From: JAICNG01 sp035253695 | Lineage (GTDB): Bacteria; Gemmatimonadota; Gemmatimonadetes; Gemmatimonadales; Gemmatimonadaceae | NCBI GenBank assembly: GCA_035253695.1 | Contig: DATFBS010000042.1 | Coordinates: forward strand, 1 to 64,000 | Length of the DNA: 64,000 nt | Direction: 5' to 3' | Part shown: one piece after another, positions 60,379-64,000 of the stretch | How positions within the stretch are numbered: position 1 is the stretch's first letter | How the letters are laid out: the number at the start of each line of letters is the position of its first letter | Made by a program: the position numbers and the translations under genes | Notes under the pieces: generated by a model | The model's input: the letters and a program-made list of their open reading frames with translations, nothing else | Told to the model about the DNA's origin: nothing | Database searches by the model: none

Positions 60379-60789
60379 TCAGTCAATCGTCGCCAGCGGG
60401 ACGACTTCCATGAAGGGAAAATAGAGCGCGTCGAAGTCACGACGCGTGATGCGGTCGCGAACGAGCAGCGCGAGCGCCGCAAGCGATGCCACGTAGTGCG
60501 CCGTGCTTTCGATGGCCTGCGTGGAGTCGCCGACCCGGTCACCGCCCTCCCAGCGCATTCTCCGGGTGAGCTCTCCCAACTCGCTCAGCAGCTCCTCTCG
60601 GGCCTGACGGCGCTCGCTTTCCATCACGGCCGCGCTCACCGCTGCGCCGGCATCGTGCCATACGCCCGTCACCGTGGTCCGCCAGGCTCCGACCACCTCC
60701 CGCCACTGCTCGATGGTGAGTCGCTGTATCGCCTCGAGGAACCGTCTCACCGCCAGTGTCCTCGGGCCGAACAGGTTCTCGTCACTCAC
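60379..60789 (-). CDS. Small protein of unknown function
   Basis: The 136-residue protein starts at GTG (MSDENLFGPRTLAVRRFLEA) with a good AAGAGG site 6 bases before. It is helical: QWREVVGAWRTTVTGVWHDAGAAV, REELLSELGELTRRM, STAHYVASLAALALLVRDRI. No family is recognised. It is divergent from the large peptidase/propeller gene. Confidence 0.7.
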   Translation of the reverse strand: MSDENLFGPRTLAVRRFLEAIQRLTIEQWREVVGAWRTTVTGVWHDAGAAVSAAVMESERRQAREELLSELGELTRRMRWEGGDRVGDSTQAIESTAHYVASLAALALLVRDRITRRDFDALYFPFMEVVPLATID

Positions 60790-60975
60790 CGCACCTCTTC
60801 GCTTGTAAGTGACGCGGGGTGTTGCCGCAGGGGTCAGGCCGCAGTGAGAACGACTTGTCAGAGCCCTGACGGTCAGTGCCGGGATCATCTGTAGCCGAGA
60901 AGTTCGCGCATTTCTCTTGCGTTGCAGAGGCCCGTCACGCGGCTTCAGCGCCGCAACCTCCACGAGGACAGTCAC

Positions 60976-63900
60976 GTGATCCGTTCCTTCGGCGCGCTCT
61001 CGCGCCTCGGCGGCCCCCTCGCGCTCGCGAGCGCGCTCGGCGCCCTCGCGCCCGCCAGGCTCCCGGCTCAGTACTTCGGACAGAACAAGGTCCAATACGA
61101 GTCCTTCGACTTCCGCGTCCTCCACACGGACCACTTCGACATTCACTGGTATCCGGCGGAGTCGCTGGCCACCGCCGACGCCGCGCGAATGGCCGAACGC
61201 TGGTATACGCGGCTCTCGCAGGGTCTGACGCACGCGTTCTCGAAGAAGCCGATCATCTTCTACGCGAACCATCCCGACTTTCAGCAGACGAACGTGGTGG
61301 GCGGCTTCATCGATCAGAGCACGGGCGGCGTCACCGAGGGGCTGCGGACACGCATCGTGATGCCCTTCACCGGCGTCTACGCCGAGAACGATCACGTGCT
61401 CGGCCATGAGATCGTGCACGGCTTCCAGTACGACATCGCGATGACCCATGCCGGCGGCCTCCAGGCGCTCATGAACCTGCCGCTGTGGGTGATCGAGGGA
61501 ATCGCCGAGTACTTCTCGGTGGGCCGAGAAGACTCGCATACGGCGATGTGGCTGCGCGATGCCGCCCTCCGAAACGACATTCCCACCATCAACCAGCTCA
61601 CCCGCAGCAACCGGTATTTCCCGTATCGGTACGGTCAGGCGCTGTGGGCGTACATCGGCGGCAAGTACGGTGACGAGGCGGTGTCGCGCATCTTCCGCGT
61701 CTCGCTGCGTGAGGGCTTCGAGGCTGCGTTCCGTCGCGTGCTCAACGCATCGACCGACTCCGTGTCGAAGGAGTGGCACGCCGCGATTCGTGAGGCCTAC
61801 CTGCCCGTCGTTCAGGGCCGCACCGCGCCGGAGCAGGCCGGCACACGCGTGCTCGAGCGAGCGGGGGGCCGCCGAGGCGAAACCGACATCTCTCCATCGC
61901 TCTCGCCAGACGGACGACGCGTGGCGTTCTTCTCTGGTCGCGGCATTTTCGGCATCGATCTGTACATCGCCGATCCGGAGAGCGGCCGCATCATCAAGCG
62001 CCTGACGAGTCCGAACAACGACAATCACTTCGACGCCTTGAGCTTCCTCGCGTCCGCCGGCTCGTGGTCGCCGGACGGCCAGCGGCTCGTTTTCGTGACG
62101 CAGGTCGAAGGGGATCACGAGCTCTCGGTGTACGACATGGGACAGAACCGGATCGTCCAGACGTTCCGCCCTCCGGAGGCGGAAGCGATCACCGATCCGT
62201 CGTGGGGTCCCGATGGACGGATCGCGTTCGTCGGCTACGGCGGCGGCATCGCCGATCTGTACTTGCTCAATCCCACGGACGGAGAAGTACAGCGGCTCAC
62301 CAACGATCGGTTCACCGAGCTGCACCCGGCGTGGTCGCCTGACGGGCGCACGATCGCGTTCTCGACCGACCGCGATCCGACGACCGACTTCGAGCAGCTC
62401 ACCTACGCCGAGCTTCGCGTGGCGCTCATCGATCCCGCGACGCGCGAGATTCGTCTCGTCCCGCGAATCGGCGATCGGGCGAAGCACACGAACCCGCAAT
62501 GGGCGCCCGACGGTCAGTCGATCTTCTTCATCTCCGATCGCGGCGGAGTCAGCGACATCTATCGCTGGTCACTGGATGGCACCGTCAGTCAGGTCACGCG
62601 ACTGGCGACGGGCGTCAGCGGAATCACGTCGTCCTCACCGGCGTTGACCGTCGCACGCCAGAGCGGACGGATGCTGATCTCGGTGTTCACGAATCAGGGG
62701 ACGTCGCTGTTCCGGCTGGAGCCAGGGCAAACCACGGGAAGTCCACTCGTGGAAAGCGAAGGTCAGCTGACGGCCGGAATCCTGCCGCCGGCGACGCGCA
62801 GCAACATCGTCGCCGCGTATCTCGATTCGCCGTTGCCGGGTCTTCCACCACCGTCGACTCCATTCTCCGTGACGGATTATCGGCCCAGGCTGCAGCTCGA
62901 TTACATCGGCGCCCCCGCGTTGGGCGTTGCCACCAGTCCATTCGGAACCGGGCTTTCGGGCGCGATCGCACTGTATTTCGGCGACATGCTCGGCGATCGC
63001 GTGGTGGGTGGTGCAGTGCAGGCACAGGGAACGTTCAAGGACATCGGCGGCGAGGTGTTCTACCTCAATCAGAAAGGCCGTTGGAACTGGCTCGTCAGCG
63101 GCTCGCACATCCCCTATTTGAGTGGCTTTGCGGTCGGCTACGACACGCTGATCAACGGCTTTCCGCTCGATGTCATCGAGCGGCAGCTGCAGCGCGCGTT
63201 CTACGATGAGATCGGCGCCACCATTCAGTACCCGTTCTCCCAGACGCGGCGGTTCGAGCTCGGAGTAGCGGGCACGCACGTGTCCTACGATGTCGAGATC
63301 GAGCGCTATTTCTTCGATCCGTTCCAGCAGGTGGGCCAGGAGCGCGTGGGTGGGCAGTCGCCGCCAGGGGTGAGCTATGGTCAGGCGTCGGCCGCGCTGG
63401 TGGGGGACTACTCGGTCTTTGGACTGACATCGCCAGTGGCCGGCGGTCGTTGGCGCTTCGAAGCTTCGCCGGTGTTCGGAGATCTCAACTTCCAGAGCTT
63501 CCTCGCCGATTGGCGTCGCTACTTCTATGCACGGCCAGTGACGTTCGCCTTTCGCGCGCTCCACTTCGGCCGCTACGGAAAGGACGCCGAGAGCAATCGC
63601 ATCTCCCCGCTGTTCATCGGATACGAAACGCTCGTACGCGGCTATGCGTCGGAGTCGTTTGACGGCAGCGAGTGCTCGCGGAACGCATCCGATTGTCCGG
63701 AGTTCGACCGACTGGTCGGGAGCCGGATCGGCGTTGCGAGTCTCGAGCTGCGCATCCCGCTGCTCGGCCCGGAGGGGTTCGGGTTGATCCCCTTCAACTT
63801 CATCCCCCTCGAGATCGCTCCCTTCGTGGACGCGGGCGCCGCGTGGACGAAGAATCAGGGAGTGCGATTCGAGTTCGATCGCGAGACGTTCGATCGCGTT

Positions 63901-64000
63901 CCGGTGTTCAGCTACGGGGCAAGCGCCCGCGTGAACTTGCTAGGCTACGCGGTGCTCGAAGCCTATTACGCGTTCCCGACGCATCGCAGCAAGGGGTGGC
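60976..64000 (+). CDS. Peptidase MA-like / TolB-propeller / outer-membrane barrel hybrid, 3' end outside the window
   Basis: At least 1008 residues are present, with the gene still open at the right edge. After a signal peptide (ALGALAPARLPAQ) comes a peptidase-MA-like domain with the zinc motif HEIVH at 144-148 and IEGIAEYFS near 173-181. A WD40/TolB propeller follows (about 300-620, DISPSLSPDGRRVAFFSG, SWGPDGRIAFVGYGGG, PAWSPDGRTIAFSTDRD). A beta-rich outer-membrane barrel of the BamA/surface-antigen type begins at about 650. Such hybrids occur in Gemmatimonadota and Acidobacteriota; the cargo or substrate is unknown. It starts with GTG, and GAGG lies 8 bases before. Confidence 0.9.
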   Translation, partial: MIRSFGALSRLGGPLALASALGALAPARLPAQYFGQNKVQYESFDFRVLHTDHFDIHWYPAESLATADAARMAERWYTRLSQGLTHAFSKKPIIFYANHPDFQQTNVVGGFIDQSTGGVTEGLRTRIVMPFTGVYAENDHVLGHEIVHGFQYDIAMTHAGGLQALMNLPLWVIEGIAEYFSVGREDSHTAMWLRDAALRNDIPTINQLTRSNRYFPYRYGQALWAYIGGKYGDEAVSRIFRVSLREGFEAAFRRVLNASTDSVSKEWHAAIREAYLPVVQGRTAPEQAGTRVLERAGGRRGETDISPSLSPDGRRVAFFSGRGIFGIDLYIADPESGRIIKRLTSPNNDNHFDALSFLASAGSWSPDGQRLVFVTQVEGDHELSVYDMGQNRIVQTFRPPEAEAITDPSWGPDGRIAFVGYGGGIADLYLLNPTDGEVQRLTNDRFTELHPAWSPDGRTIAFSTDRDPTTDFEQLTYAELRVALIDPATREIRLVPRIGDRAKHTNPQWAPDGQSIFFISDRGGVSDIYRWSLDGTVSQVTRLATGVSGITSSSPALTVARQSGRMLISVFTNQGTSLFRLEPGQTTGSPLVESEGQLTAGILPPATRSNIVAAYLDSPLPGLPPPSTPFSVTDYRPRLQLDYIGAPALGVATSPFGTGLSGAIALYFGDMLGDRVVGGAVQAQGTFKDIGGEVFYLNQKGRWNWLVSGSHIPYLSGFAVGYDTLINGFPLDVIERQLQRAFYDEIGATIQYPFSQTRRFELGVAGTHVSYDVEIERYFFDPFQQVGQERVGGQSPPGVSYGQASAALVGDYSVFGLTSPVAGGRWRFEASPVFGDLNFQSFLADWRRYFYARPVTFAFRALHFGRYGKDAESNRISPLFIGYETLVRGYASESFDGSECSRNASDCPEFDRLVGSRIGVASLELRIPLLGPEGFGLIPFNFIPLEIAPFVDAGAAWTKNQGVRFEFDRETFDRVPVFSYGASARVNLLGYAVLEAYYAFPTHRSKGW

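Noticed and set aside
60792..62499. Long open frame antisense to the peptidase/propeller gene
   Set aside because: Only the part from 60379 to 60789 looks like a real small gene; the rest mirrors the plus-strand protein.

Overview
The window is GC-rich chromosomal DNA that looks like a member of the Gemmatimonadota or a close relative. I infer this from several gene types that are common there: a Ser/Thr kinase fused to a TolB-like domain and TPRs, lipoprotein subtilases, a peptidase/propeller/beta-barrel hybrid, M56-HEAT fusions and many GTG starts. No ribosomal RNA or marker protein is present to settle it. I see no phage, insertion sequence, CRISPR array or replication origin. Two tRNA genes, tRNA-Gln(CTG) and tRNA-Ala(CGC), are present.

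Layout: 1-6057 carries a glycogen debranching enzyme coupled to treZ, a zinc alcohol dehydrogenase and an SRPBCC membrane protein, all on the minus strand. 6261-24377 is a surface-polysaccharide locus. A kinase/TolB/TPR sensor leads an asparagine-synthetase-like protein and a QueC-like PP-loop protein on the plus strand. A tightly overlapping minus operon encodes Wzm permease, a second PP-loop paralogue, Wzt ATPase, a pyruvyltransferase and a GT2. A plus operon encodes three membrane or cytosolic glycosyltransferases, a UDP-galactopyranose-mutase-like flavoprotein and a membrane GT2. 24461-41523 is a mosaic of small regulons: ArsR/AHSA1, a serine protease-zinc protease fusion, a di-heme peroxidase operon, BlaI/M56-HEAT and TetR/SDR/flavoprotein. 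Several have clear dyad operators. 41636-60789 holds the tRNAs, threonine dehydratase, RNase Z, two tandem subtilase lipoproteins, a glycoside-hydrolase-like lipoprotein, a cysteine-desulfurase-like enzyme, MgtE and small membrane proteins. 60976 to the end is a large peptidase-propeller-barrel protein cut by the window edge.

The most unusual feature is structural. About fourteen intergenic elements are built by irregular iteration of a short word (for example GAGGAACGAGGAATG, GCGCTAAAG, CTCGAGGTG, GTGTCCAGG, GACTGCGAA, CAGAGACACA, CAGATGTCAGAATTC) followed by its inverted complement, giving long hairpins. The word differs from locus to locus but the design is the same. Most lie between convergent genes or directly after a stop codon, and several supply the stop codon or even a C-terminal tail to the neighbouring gene. 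I know of no named family matching this. They may be bidirectional terminators or mobile/amplifying hairpins. The second unusual theme is a pair of Cys-motif PP-loop ATPases inside a capsule/O-antigen ABC-export locus, next to an asparagine-synthetase-like protein without the glutaminase cysteine.
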